64,000 nt of DNA from Pigmentiphaga litoralis (GTDB taxonomy: Bacteria; Pseudomonadota; Gammaproteobacteria; Burkholderiales; Burkholderiaceae_B), in assembly GCF_013408655.1 (NCBI RefSeq), contig NZ_JACCBP010000001.1, forward strand, positions 2,480,001 through 2,544,000, read 5' to 3'. The translations under genes were made by a program, and so were the position numbers. Below, one piece after another: positions 17,433 through 24,936 of the stretch; the first letter of the stretch is position 1; every line of letters starts with the position of its first letter. The notes below the pieces were generated by a model. It saw nothing but the letters and a program-made list of their open reading frames with translations. It did no database searches and was not told the DNA's origin.

Positions 17433-18263
17433 TCAGGCGCGCGCGCCAAGCAGGCGGCGCAGGTGGTCGGCAATGATCTCCGGGGTCTCGAGCGGCGTCA
17501 GGTGGCGCGCGGCCGGGATCTCGGTCAGGGTCGATTGGGGAATGCCTTCGTGCATCACGCGGGCCATGGCGGGCGTCGCGGCATAGTCTTCCTCGCCCAC
17601 CACCACCGCCGTCGGGGCGGTGATCTTGCCCAGCTGCGAGCGACCGTCATAGGCGCCCAGCATGCGGCAGGTGGCCGCGAAAGCCTGCACGTCATTGCGC
17701 AGGAAAGTATCAATGCAACGCTGCACGACCTCGGGGTGTTCCTCGCGGAACCGGTCGCTGAACCAGCGCGTCTTCTGGAAGTCGAGCAACGCGCCCAGCC
17801 CTTCCTTCAGCCCGCGTTCGGCACGGGCATTCCAGTCGGCCGGCGCCGTCTCGCCGTACCACGCGGTGGTATCGATCAGGCCCGCGCCGCGAGTCAGGCC
17901 GGGGTTGTCCGCCGCGAACTGCAAGGCGACACAGCCGCCCATCGACGCGCCCGCGACCACCACGTCGGACCACTGCAGTGCGTCGACCACGTCTTTCATG
18001 TCCTGTGCGAACAGTTCGACCGTGAATGGCGTGCCGGGCTTGCCGGACTGGCCGTGCCCGCGCGCGTCCACGGCAACGATGCTGGCCTCCCCGGCCAGCA
18101 GGGCCACCACCGGATCCCAGAAGTGGCGATCCATGGCCAGCGAATGCACGAGCAGCAGCCGCGCCGGCGCGGTGTCATTGCGATAGTGGGTGTAGGCGAT
18201 GGCCGTGCCATCGCGCGTGGTGACGGTACGGTTCTGGCTGTCTTGCTGAGTCTGGGAAGTCAT
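17433..18263 (-). CDS. Alpha/beta hydrolase (enol-lactonase-like)
   Basis: This 276-residue protein has an alpha/beta hydrolase core: LLLVHSLAMDRHFWDPVV (oxyanion region), DARGHGQSGKPGTPF, nucleophile elbow VVAGASMGGCVALQF, the acid in VVGEEDYAATPA and catalytic His in PAARHLTPLETPE. The layout matches 3-oxoadipate enol-lactonase and related ring-lactone hydrolases. ATG 18263 removes a 14-residue unsupported extension. It is the first gene of the molybdenum hydroxylase operon, and operator copy B lies about 120 bases upstream. It could open the lactone formed after ring hydroxylation. Confidence 0.88.
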   Translation of the reverse strand: MTSQTQQDSQNRTVTTRDGTAIAYTHYRNDTAPARLLLVHSLAMDRHFWDPVVALLAGEASIVAVDARGHGQSGKPGTPFTVELFAQDMKDVVDALQWSDVVVAGASMGGCVALQFAADNPGLTRGAGLIDTTAWYGETAPADWNARAERGLKEGLGALLDFQKTRWFSDRFREEHPEVVQRCIDTFLRNDVQAFAATCRMLGAYDGRSQLGKITAPTAVVVGEEDYAATPAMARVMHEGIPQSTLTEIPAARHLTPLETPEIIADHLRRLLGARA

Positions 18264-18382
18264 CAGGGTCTCGGGGGTCAATGGCGCAGGGAGTTGGACG
18301 ATCACGGAGCGGTCTCGGGGCGATCACGGGACGGTCCGGCCGCCAGGGTGATGCCATGATGCGAGCGCCGCGCGCGGTGCGG

Positions 18383-18424
18383 CAAACGATCATTTCTCAT
18401 GGGCGGCATGAATGCCTTTCATGC
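18383..18424 (-). promoter_or_regulatory. Phased LysR-type operator, copy B
   Basis: On the minus strand ATGA (18419-18422), TCAT (18408-18411) and ATGA (18397-18400) are spaced exactly 11 bases apart, then CGTTTG at 18383-18388. It stands 120 bases upstream of the hydrolase start, between the Bug stop and that gene. It shares a 19-base identical block with copy A over the third half-site and CGTTTGC. Confidence 0.75.
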
Positions 18425-18444
18425 CGCCTCGGCATGGCACGGCG

Positions 18445-19428
18445 TCAGTCCACCTTGCCGACCTTCTGCACCGCGCGGGTCAGCTTCTCGGCATCCGCGG
18501 CCCAATACTTCTTGAACTCGGCCGTGTCCAGGTACATGACCGGAATGCCGGCGCCTTCGATCACCTTGTTGACCTTGTCGTCCTCGGCGGCGGCCTTGGC
18601 GGCCACACGCAGTTTTTCGATGACGGCCGGCGGTGTGCCGGTTGGCACGAACAGCCCCGACCACTGCGCGAATTCGACCGGATACCCCGACTCGGTCAGG
18701 CTCGGCACGTCAGGCATCGACTTCAGCCGGCCCTCGCCCCAATGCGCCAGGATCTTGACCCGTCCGGACTTGACGTGCGGCGACACCGAGGCCGGCGATA
18801 CCGCCATGGCATCGACCTGCCCGCCCATCAGGCCGATCAGGGCAGGTCCGGCCCCGGTATAGGGCACGTGCTGCATTTTCAGATCGGCCTGGGCCCGGAA
18901 CGCTTCCATGAAGATATGCAGCGTGCCGTAGGTACCCGACGATCCGTAGCTGATCTCGCGCTTTTTCGCGTCGGCCACGAAGTCGGCCAGATTCTTCCAC
19001 GGCGCATCGGCACGCACCGCCAGCACGGTCGGGTCGGCCGTGAAGCGCGCAACCGGGGTCACCTGGTTGACCTGGTACATGGGTGGCCGGCCCGACAGCT
19101 TGTCGGCCTCCGGAATGATCGAGATCGATGGCAGCGCCATCAGGATCGTGTAGCCATCGGGCGACGACTTGGCGGCATGGGCAATGCCCACGCCCCCGCC
19201 TGCGCCGCCGCGGTTTTCCACGATCACCGGTTGCTTGAGCGCCCGGCTCATGGCCTCGGCCACCGGACGGGCCACGGTATCGTTCACGCCGCCCGGCGGG
19301 AAAGGCACGACCATGGTGATCGGCCGGGTCGGCCAGTTGCTGTCAGCCGATTGGGCCCACGCGGCGGGCGCCGCCGACATGCCATAGGCGAGCAGAGCCG
19401 CGCACGCGGCGTGCAATGAATTGTGCAT
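18445..19428 (-). CDS. Bug/TctC-family periplasmic solute-binding protein
   Basis: This 327-residue exported protein has a signal peptide ending in AWA-Q. The hallmark NWPTRPITMVVPFPPGGVND replaces the usual Tyr-Pro with Trp-Pro. DGYTILMALPSISI and LKMQHVPYTGAGPALIGLMG follow. AAGGAAG precedes ATG 19428. It lies 29 bases after the UbiD gene, so the two form one operon under operator copy C. It most likely presents the aromatic or heteroaromatic acid that the UbiD enzyme decarboxylates. Confidence 0.92.
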   Translation of the reverse strand: MHNSLHAACAALLAYGMSAAPAAWAQSADSNWPTRPITMVVPFPPGGVNDTVARPVAEAMSRALKQPVIVENRGGAGGGVGIAHAAKSSPDGYTILMALPSISIIPEADKLSGRPPMYQVNQVTPVARFTADPTVLAVRADAPWKNLADFVADAKKREISYGSSGTYGTLHIFMEAFRAQADLKMQHVPYTGAGPALIGLMGGQVDAMAVSPASVSPHVKSGRVKILAHWGEGRLKSMPDVPSLTESGYPVEFAQWSGLFVPTGTPPAVIEKLRVAAKAAAEDDKVNKVIEGAGIPVMYLDTAEFKKYWAADAEKLTRAVQKVGKVD

Positions 19429-19457
19429 AACGCTTCCTTAACGATGCGGCGGGGCGA

Positions 19458-20915
19458 TCAGCCCAGCACGTGGTGCCACTTGGCGAGAACCTGCTGCTGC
19501 AGTTCCTTGCTGGCTTCGGCGACCGCCGGAAACTGGGCCAGGAAGTCGTAGGGACGGCAGGCGTCGATGATGGCCTTGGACGTCAGCGGGGCCGACGTGG
19601 TGTAGGCGATCGACATGGGATCGTTCTTCGACCCCATGCCACGCTTGATGATGTCGATATCAATGTCCGGATCCGTGCGTGTGGCCACCGCCCACATCAC
19701 CTCCTGCAGGTTCGACGGATCGATGTCTTCGTCAACAACCACCGAATAGCGCGACATATAGGCGCCCACCCCGCATTGGCTCAGGATGTGCCCGGCCTGC
19801 CGCGCATGACCCGCATACCGCTGGCGGATCGCCACCACGTTGAACATGCGCGCCCCGCCAATCTCGTGCGCCCACAGCGCCGCCACGTCGGGCACGCCGG
19901 CCGCCTGCAAGGCGTCCATCAGCAGCGCCGACCGCATCACGGCCTTGGAATAGGAATAATCGTTGGGCGGCTTGGCGGGCGGGCTGCCCAGCAGGATCGG
20001 GCGGTTGCGGTAATAGATGCGCTCGATCGTCACCACCGGCGCAGTGGCGGCCTTGCCCGGGTAGTAGCCATGAAATTCGCCGAACGGGCCTTCGATCCGT
20101 TCATCGCCCGGATGCGCCCAGCCTTCGATCACGATCTCGGCATGCGACGGAATCGGCAACCCGGTCAGCGGCGCATTCACCACCTCGACCGGCTTGCCCA
20201 GGATCGCGCCGATGTAGTTGTACTCGCACATGCCGAACGGCACTTCAATGCCCGAGATCAGATAGCCCAGCGGATCGCAGCCCACCACGATCGCCACCGG
20301 AAACGGCTTGCCCGCCTTCATGTACTTGTCGTACTGGATCGCGCCGTGCTTGCCCGGAATCATGTCCAGGCCCACATGGTTGCGATCGTGAACCATTACG
20401 CGATACGTGCCCACGTTCACCCAGTCCGAATCCAGGTCCCGCGTCACCACCATGCAGCCCGTGCCGATGTACCGGCCGCCATCCTTTTCGTGCCAGAGGG
20501 GTGAGGGAAACTTGAACAGGTCGACGGCCTCATCCGCATCGGTGTTCTCGAATACCGGGCCGTCTTCCACTGTGACCGGATTGAAGTTGGCGGCGGCCGC
20601 CTGCCATTGCCGGGGCCGGCCACGCAGCGTGTCGACCAGGCCGCCATGCGAACGCTGCAGATCCAGCCGCAGCAAGGACGACAGGCGGGTCGGACTGCTG
20701 GTGCTGCAGGTCAGCACCCGAAAGCCCGGAGCGTAATCGGGAATGTCGTCGAACAGCAGCGCATGGGGCACCGCTTTCTTGACGTTCAGTTCACTGATCG
20801 CGCCCAGTTCAAGGTTCCAGTGCGCACCGCTCACTTCCGTCAGTTCGCCAAACTCGCGCACGTGGTCGAGCCACACGCGCAGGTCCAGGGGATGGGCATC
20901 CACGGCAAAGGTCAT
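19458..20915 (-). CDS. UbiD family (prenylated-FMN) decarboxylase
   Basis: This 485-residue protein has the UbiD layout. The cofactor and metal region reads GTYRVMVHDRNHVGLDMIPG; the catalytic segment DERIEGPFGEFHGYYPG holds the acid-base Glu pair region. The C-terminal part has NDPMSIAYTTSAPL. UbiD enzymes decarboxylate or carboxylate aromatic and alpha,beta-unsaturated acids using prFMN, which needs a UbiX partner not present here. ATG 20927 is an alternative start four residues earlier. Operator copy C lies 108 bases upstream. Together with the CoA ligase and hydroxylase it resembles HmfF of furan dicarboxylate breakdown. Confidence 0.9.
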   Translation of the reverse strand: MTFAVDAHPLDLRVWLDHVREFGELTEVSGAHWNLELGAISELNVKKAVPHALLFDDIPDYAPGFRVLTCSTSSPTRLSSLLRLDLQRSHGGLVDTLRGRPRQWQAAAANFNPVTVEDGPVFENTDADEAVDLFKFPSPLWHEKDGGRYIGTGCMVVTRDLDSDWVNVGTYRVMVHDRNHVGLDMIPGKHGAIQYDKYMKAGKPFPVAIVVGCDPLGYLISGIEVPFGMCEYNYIGAILGKPVEVVNAPLTGLPIPSHAEIVIEGWAHPGDERIEGPFGEFHGYYPGKAATAPVVTIERIYYRNRPILLGSPPAKPPNDYSYSKAVMRSALLMDALQAAGVPDVAALWAHEIGGARMFNVVAIRQRYAGHARQAGHILSQCGVGAYMSRYSVVVDEDIDPSNLQEVMWAVATRTDPDIDIDIIKRGMGSKNDPMSIAYTTSAPLTSKAIIDACRPYDFLAQFPAVAEASKELQQQVLAKWHHVLG

Positions 20916-21022
20916 GACAGGTCTCATCGTTATGGTGGGCGGAGCCTGTTGCCCCGCACATGCGTTGCATCATTGCGGCAACGCTGTCAGGGCACACCAT
21001 AGGACCGCGGCCGGACCTTGGG

Positions 21023-21064
21023 CAAACGATAGCTTTTCATGGCCTGCATGAAATTCGCTCATCC
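21023..21064 (-). promoter_or_regulatory. Phased LysR-type operator, copy C
   Basis: On the minus strand ATGA (21059-21062), TCAT (21048-21051) and ATGA (21037-21040) recur every 11 bases, followed by CGTTTG at 21023-21028. The spacers differ from copies A and B while the half-sites, spacing and CGTTTG stay the same. It lies 108 bases upstream of the UbiD start at 20915. TATGGT downstream could serve as a -10 element. Confidence 0.75.
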
Positions 21065-21085
21065 TGCCGCAGCGGTGGATGAGCG
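21056..21085 (-). terminator. Possible terminator of the globin gene
   Basis: CGCTCATCC (21056-21064) and GGATGAGCG (21077-21085) form a perfect 9-bp stem, followed on the minus strand by AATTT. It lies 39 bases past the globin stop. It overlaps operator copy C, so read-through or termination here may affect UbiD regulation. A second small hairpin (GGAGCGG, CCGCTCC) lies just upstream. Confidence 0.5.
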
Positions 21086-21123
21086 ACTGCGGAGCGGATG
21101 CCGCTCCAGTTGCCGGCCCTGCG

Positions 21124-21567
21124 TCAGGCCGGCGCGCCGTACAGCTGAGCCTCGCGCTGCTTCAAAATGTCGGCCAGGAACCAGTAGGCCTGGCCCCACG
21201 CGTCCAGCACGGTGTCATCCACCGCATCGCCCAGCACGTCCTTGATCGCCGGCAACAGCGCGTTCGCCACCGCCGGATAGTGCTCGGGCTTGATGTGCGT
21301 TTCCACATGCCGCGCACAGATGCGTTCGACCGCTCCCGACAGCGCCGGCAGGTTGTCGACGTTCTTGGCAAATGCCAGGATCGCCGCCGCCAGCCGCTTG
21401 GGCTGCTCCCCAGACGTAAAGGCCGCCTGATCGAAAAGCGCCTTCATCTCGGGATCGACGAACAGCCGTTCGTACATGCGGGTGGTGATGGCCAGGCCAT
21501 GCTCTTGCAGGGCCGGCGCGGTGGACTTGACGATGGCAAGGGTCTCGGGGGACAGGGGATCGGCCAT
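21124..21567 (-). CDS. Single-domain bacterial globin (Vitreoscilla haemoglobin-like)
   Basis: This 147-residue protein matches the globin domain of flavohaemoglobins and Vitreoscilla haemoglobin. Distal Gln55 lies in GEQPKRLA, proximal His96 in IKPEHYPAVANALLPAIKDV, and the end reads LDAWGQAYWFLADI. It would bind haem and oxygen or nitric oxide. No FAD/NAD reductase domain follows in any frame, so it is a true single-domain form. AAGGAG before ATG 21567 supports the start. It lies 92 bases after an SRPBCC gene on the same strand. Confidence 0.88.
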   Translation of the reverse strand: MADPLSPETLAIVKSTAPALQEHGLAITTRMYERLFVDPEMKALFDQAAFTSGEQPKRLAAAILAFAKNVDNLPALSGAVERICARHVETHIKPEHYPAVANALLPAIKDVLGDAVDDTVLDAWGQAYWFLADILKQREAQLYGAPA

Positions 21568-21659
21568 GGTGTGCTCCTTGAAGAAATCAAAAGGACTCTG
21601 GATTCTACAAGGCGCGTCCTGTTGAGCCTTCGAGGCTGCGGGCCATCCAGCGCGGCGCT

Positions 21660-22106
21660 CTAGCCCGGAATGTCCGGCTCCACCAATTGCGCCAGCATCA
21701 CCAACGACTCCTGCCACCCCAGGTGGCACATCTCGGCCGGGATGATGGCGGGGATGCCTTCCTGGACGATCTCCACGTCCACGCCGCACAGCACCGGGCG
21801 CAGTGAGACCGTGGTCTGCATCACGCCGGGCAGGTTGGGATCATCGAAAACGCCCGTGTAGCGCAGGCGCTTGCCCGGCACCAGTTCCAGATAGTCGCCG
21901 CCAAAGCTGTGGCTGGAACCCGTGCCGAAATTGGTGAATGACATCCGGTAGGCGCCGCCCACCTTGGGATCCTGCGCATGCACTTTGGCGGTAAAGCCGA
22001 ACGGCGGCAGCCATTTGACCAGGGCGTCGGGATCAAGAAAGGCGCGGTACACGCGGTCGGGCGTGGACTTCAGCACACGGTGGAATCGAACCGTCGTCGT
22101 TGTCAT
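21660..22106 (-). CDS. SRPBCC / AHSA1-like family protein
   Basis: This 148-residue protein has the START-like pattern VRFHRVLKSTPDRVYRAFLD, ALVKWLPPFGFTAKV, GGAYRMSFTNFGTG and the terminal GWQESLVMLAQLVEPDIP. These proteins bind hydrophobic ligands; many are uncharacterised stress or toxin-type accessory proteins. CAGGATG precedes ATG 22106. It is followed by the globin on the same strand. I cannot assign a ligand. Confidence 0.85.
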   Translation of the reverse strand: MTTTTVRFHRVLKSTPDRVYRAFLDPDALVKWLPPFGFTAKVHAQDPKVGGAYRMSFTNFGTGSSHSFGGDYLELVPGKRLRYTGVFDDPNLPGVMQTTVSLRPVLCGVDVEIVQEGIPAIIPAEMCHLGWQESLVMLAQLVEPDIPG

Positions 22107-22170
22107 GATCAATCATCCTGAAGAAAGAGGACAGCCCTCTGCCCCCACGACGATTATCGGCCACCGCAAT

Positions 22171-22202
22171 CGACATGTCGCCCATGTCGCCCATGCCGAG
22201 CG
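22171..22202. repeat. Short CGACATG/CCCATGTCG repeat cluster
   Basis: The stretch upstream of the SRPBCC gene and past the end of the Bug gene has the palindrome CGACATGTCG (22171-22180), then CCCATGTCG and CCCATG, and another CGACATG close by. It may be a regulator site for the SRPBCC-globin genes. No regulator gene is adjacent. Confidence 0.35.
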
Positions 22203-22212
22203 ACATGCTGCC

Positions 22213-23244
22213 TCATTGCAGCGTGATCCCCGACGACTTGATCACCTTCGAATACCGCGCGTAGTCATCGCGCAGCGCCGCGTCGAACTGCTGCGGCGTG
22301 CCGCCCGAGATGCCATAGCCCTGGCTTTCGACGGACTTGCGCACGTCGGGCTGCGCCAGCACCGCCGCGACATCCCGGTTGATTTTCTCAACGATCTGCC
22401 GAGGCGTGCCCGCCGGCGCCAGGATGCCTTGCCAGCTTTCGACATCGAAGCCAGGCACGGCCACTTCGGCGATGGTCGGGACGTCGGGCATGGCAGGCGA
22501 CCGGTACGACGTCGTGACGGCCAGCGGGATCAGGCGGCCGGCCTTGATGTATTCGGTGACGGCCGCGGCCGTGATGATCGTCGCATCCACATGCCCGCCC
22601 ATGACGTCGGTCGCGGCGGGAGCGCCACCGGCGTACGGGATGTAGTTGACCTGGATGCCCAGGCGCTGCCGCACCATTTCGTGGGCGATATGGGCGATGC
22701 CGCCGCTGGTGGGCAAGGCGACGCTGACCTCGCCCGGCTTCTGCTTGGCCAGCGCCACATATTCCTGGAAGGTCTTGATGCCCAGCGACGGTTTGACAAC
22801 CAGCACCTGCGGATTGACGATCGCGCGGATCACGCCCGACAGGTCGTCAAGCGTGTAGCCCGGCTTGCTGTACATGGCGAGGTTCAGCACCACCGCATCG
22901 CTGTGCAGCAAGAGGGTGTAGCCATCGGGTTTGGACCGCGCCACCCGCGCCGCGCCGATCGTGCCGCCCGCGCCGGTAATGTTTTCGACCAGTACCGTCT
23001 GTCCCCACTGGATCGCCAGTTTTTCGGCGATGACCCGCGCGATCTTGTCGGTGCTGCCGCCCGCGGACACGGGCACGATGAAGCGCACGGGCTTGTCAGG
23101 ATAGGCAGCGGGCGTGGACTCGGCCGCGTACGCTGCGGGAAGGGCTGCAGTCAGCACCAGGGCCGGCACCATCGCGGCGGCGCCAAGCGCAAGGCACGCG
23201 CGGCGCCGGACGGACACCGCTTTGATCGGACGTGGACGGGACAT
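22213..23244 (-). CDS. Bug/TctC-family periplasmic solute-binding protein
   Basis: This 343-residue protein has a long, Arg-rich n-region (VRRRACLALGAAAM) and a signal peptide ending AYA-A. YPDKPVRFIVPVSAGGSTDK and DGYTLLLHSDAVVLNL are the family motifs. It lies 23 bases after the four-domain rhodanese gene, so the two are probably one operon. That pairing suggests a sulfur-containing organic acid as ligand. This is inference from context. Confidence 0.92.
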   Translation of the reverse strand: MSRPRPIKAVSVRRRACLALGAAAMVPALVLTAALPAAYAAESTPAAYPDKPVRFIVPVSAGGSTDKIARVIAEKLAIQWGQTVLVENITGAGGTIGAARVARSKPDGYTLLLHSDAVVLNLAMYSKPGYTLDDLSGVIRAIVNPQVLVVKPSLGIKTFQEYVALAKQKPGEVSVALPTSGGIAHIAHEMVRQRLGIQVNYIPYAGGAPAATDVMGGHVDATIITAAAVTEYIKAGRLIPLAVTTSYRSPAMPDVPTIAEVAVPGFDVESWQGILAPAGTPRQIVEKINRDVAAVLAQPDVRKSVESQGYGISGGTPQQFDAALRDDYARYSKVIKSSGITLQ

Positions 23245-23267
23245 CGGGGTTCTCTTGAAGTGAAGGA

Positions 23268-24827
23268 TCAGTGGCGCAACCGGAACGCCGCGCGCTCGCT
23301 GTCGTCCAGGCGTGCGATCAGCCCGGTTTCCCAGGACAGATAGCGGCGCGCGGCTTCGCGATTGCCGTCGTGACGGTCATGCACAAAAAACAGGTAGTCG
23401 ATGCAGTCGGCATCGGACGGATGATCGGGCGTGTCCACGACAGGCAAGCCGGCTTCGGCCCACGCCGCGGCGTCGCCGGCCAGCCAGCGGGCATCGTCGA
23501 ACTCGGCATCCCCCGCAGCCAGCGCAGCGATCCGGCCATCGTCAGCGACGATAACGACCGGAAGGTTGTCGGTCGCAACGAGTGCCTGGATGCGCGGACG
23601 GATCGTCCAGGTCGCACCTTCGATATGCCCGGCCCGGTACTTGGTGCTGGCGCGCACGTCGAGCAGACGGACACCGCCCGAGGCGGCCAGCGCGGCCACT
23701 TCGTCGGCGTCCACCGCGGCCAGCGGCGTGACGGCGCTCGGGGCCTTGGCGGGCGGCGCCAGGGTGACATCACCTGTCAGCAGGTAGGAATCGTGCCCGA
23801 GTTGCCGCAGCCACGCCGCGATCAAGGGGGCGCGAATGCCATCGGTATCGAGCAAAACGATGCGTGCGTTGCGGACCCCGACGTATTGGTCGGTGCCCTG
23901 CACCAGTTGGCCGCCGGGCGCGTGCTGCGCACCCGCCAGCGTGCCGGCCGCGAATTCTTCAGGGGTGCGCACGTCGAGCAGGAAGGTGCTGCGCCCGGTG
24001 TCACTCAGCCAGGCGGGCAGTGTGTCGGCATCGACTTGTCCAACGCCATGCCAGGCGGCCTGGGCCGACGCGGCTTCCCGGCGGCTGGCAAGACGCGGGT
24101 CGGCCGGATCCACCTGCGGATAGCGGCGCGAGCTGCCATGCTCCAGTTGCAGATCGTTCAGGAACCAGCCCTGCGTCCCGTTTTCAAGCGCATACACCGG
24201 GTTGCGCACGCCGGCGTTGATCAGCGTTTGCGCGCCAATGATACTGCGCGTGCGGCCGGCGCAATGGATCACGATGGGCGTGGAGTCGTCATCGACCAGG
24301 GCGTGAATACGGTAGGGCAATTCGGCGTTCGGGCAGCAGATGGCGCCCGGGATATTCATCTTGCGGTATTCCTCGAACGGCCGTCCATCAAGCACCACCA
24401 CGCGCTCGCCCCGCTGGAACATGGCGTTGAGTTCCTGGGCCTGGATGCGCGGCGTATCGTAGGCGTGCTCGGCCAGTTCCCCGAAGGTCTTGGACGGCAG
24501 GTTCACACCCTGGAACAGTTCGTAGCCGGCCGCCTGCCAGCCTTTCGCGCCATGATTGAGCACGTGCAGATCGGTGTAGCCCAGCCCTTGCAGACGCTGC
24601 GCCGCACGCTGCGCCACGCCATCGTCATCATCGAGCAGCACGATCCGCGCGCCCCGCCGCGGCACCAGCCGCGTGACATCAAGCTCGAGCCGGCTATAGG
24701 GAGCGGACACCACGAAGAAGGGATGGCCTTCGCCATACTGCCCGTGCTCGCGCACGTCAAGAAAGGCCAGTTCATTGCCGTCCTGCAGCCACTGCCTGAC
24801 GGTCTGTGCATCGATCGAAGAAATCAT
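23268..24827 (-). CDS. Four-domain rhodanese-like protein
   Basis: This 519-residue cytoplasmic protein contains four rhodanese-type repeats, each opening with an LDxR motif: AFLDVREHGQYGEG, VVLDGRPFEEYRKMNIPGA, FLLDVRTPEEFAAGTLAGA and RLLDVRASTKYRAGHIEGA. Only the second has an active-site Cys (VIHCAGRTRS). The first and third have Asp there (LLDDDDG, LLDTDG) and the fourth also lacks it (IVADDG). It would transfer sulfane sulfur through one site, with the other repeats structural or binding. ATG 24827 precedes the first repeat directly. A Bug gene follows in the same operon. Confidence 0.87.
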   Translation of the reverse strand: MISSIDAQTVRQWLQDGNELAFLDVREHGQYGEGHPFFVVSAPYSRLELDVTRLVPRRGARIVLLDDDDGVAQRAAQRLQGLGYTDLHVLNHGAKGWQAAGYELFQGVNLPSKTFGELAEHAYDTPRIQAQELNAMFQRGERVVVLDGRPFEEYRKMNIPGAICCPNAELPYRIHALVDDDSTPIVIHCAGRTRSIIGAQTLINAGVRNPVYALENGTQGWFLNDLQLEHGSSRRYPQVDPADPRLASRREAASAQAAWHGVGQVDADTLPAWLSDTGRSTFLLDVRTPEEFAAGTLAGAQHAPGGQLVQGTDQYVGVRNARIVLLDTDGIRAPLIAAWLRQLGHDSYLLTGDVTLAPPAKAPSAVTPLAAVDADEVAALAASGGVRLLDVRASTKYRAGHIEGATWTIRPRIQALVATDNLPVVIVADDGRIAALAAGDAEFDDARWLAGDAAAWAEAGLPVVDTPDHPSDADCIDYLFFVHDRHDGNREAARRYLSWETGLIARLDDSERAAFRLRH

Positions 24828-24936
24828 GGGGACATGCCTGAGATAAGTGAATAGGAGCGGAAAGGCTGTCCCGATTCTAGAGTCGCGCATAGTGCCGGAT
24901 CAACACGCGACCGCCAACGACGCGATCGCTCTTTGC

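Noticed and set aside
18413..18444. Operator copy B as an ordinary terminator of the UbiD-Bug operon
   Set aside because: The GGCATGA/TCATGCC symmetry has no T run, and the same arrangement recurs at two other promoters.
21124..21567. Truncated flavohaemoglobin pseudogene
   Set aside because: The globin domain ends normally, with family-length and no reductase remnant downstream; it is a single-domain form.
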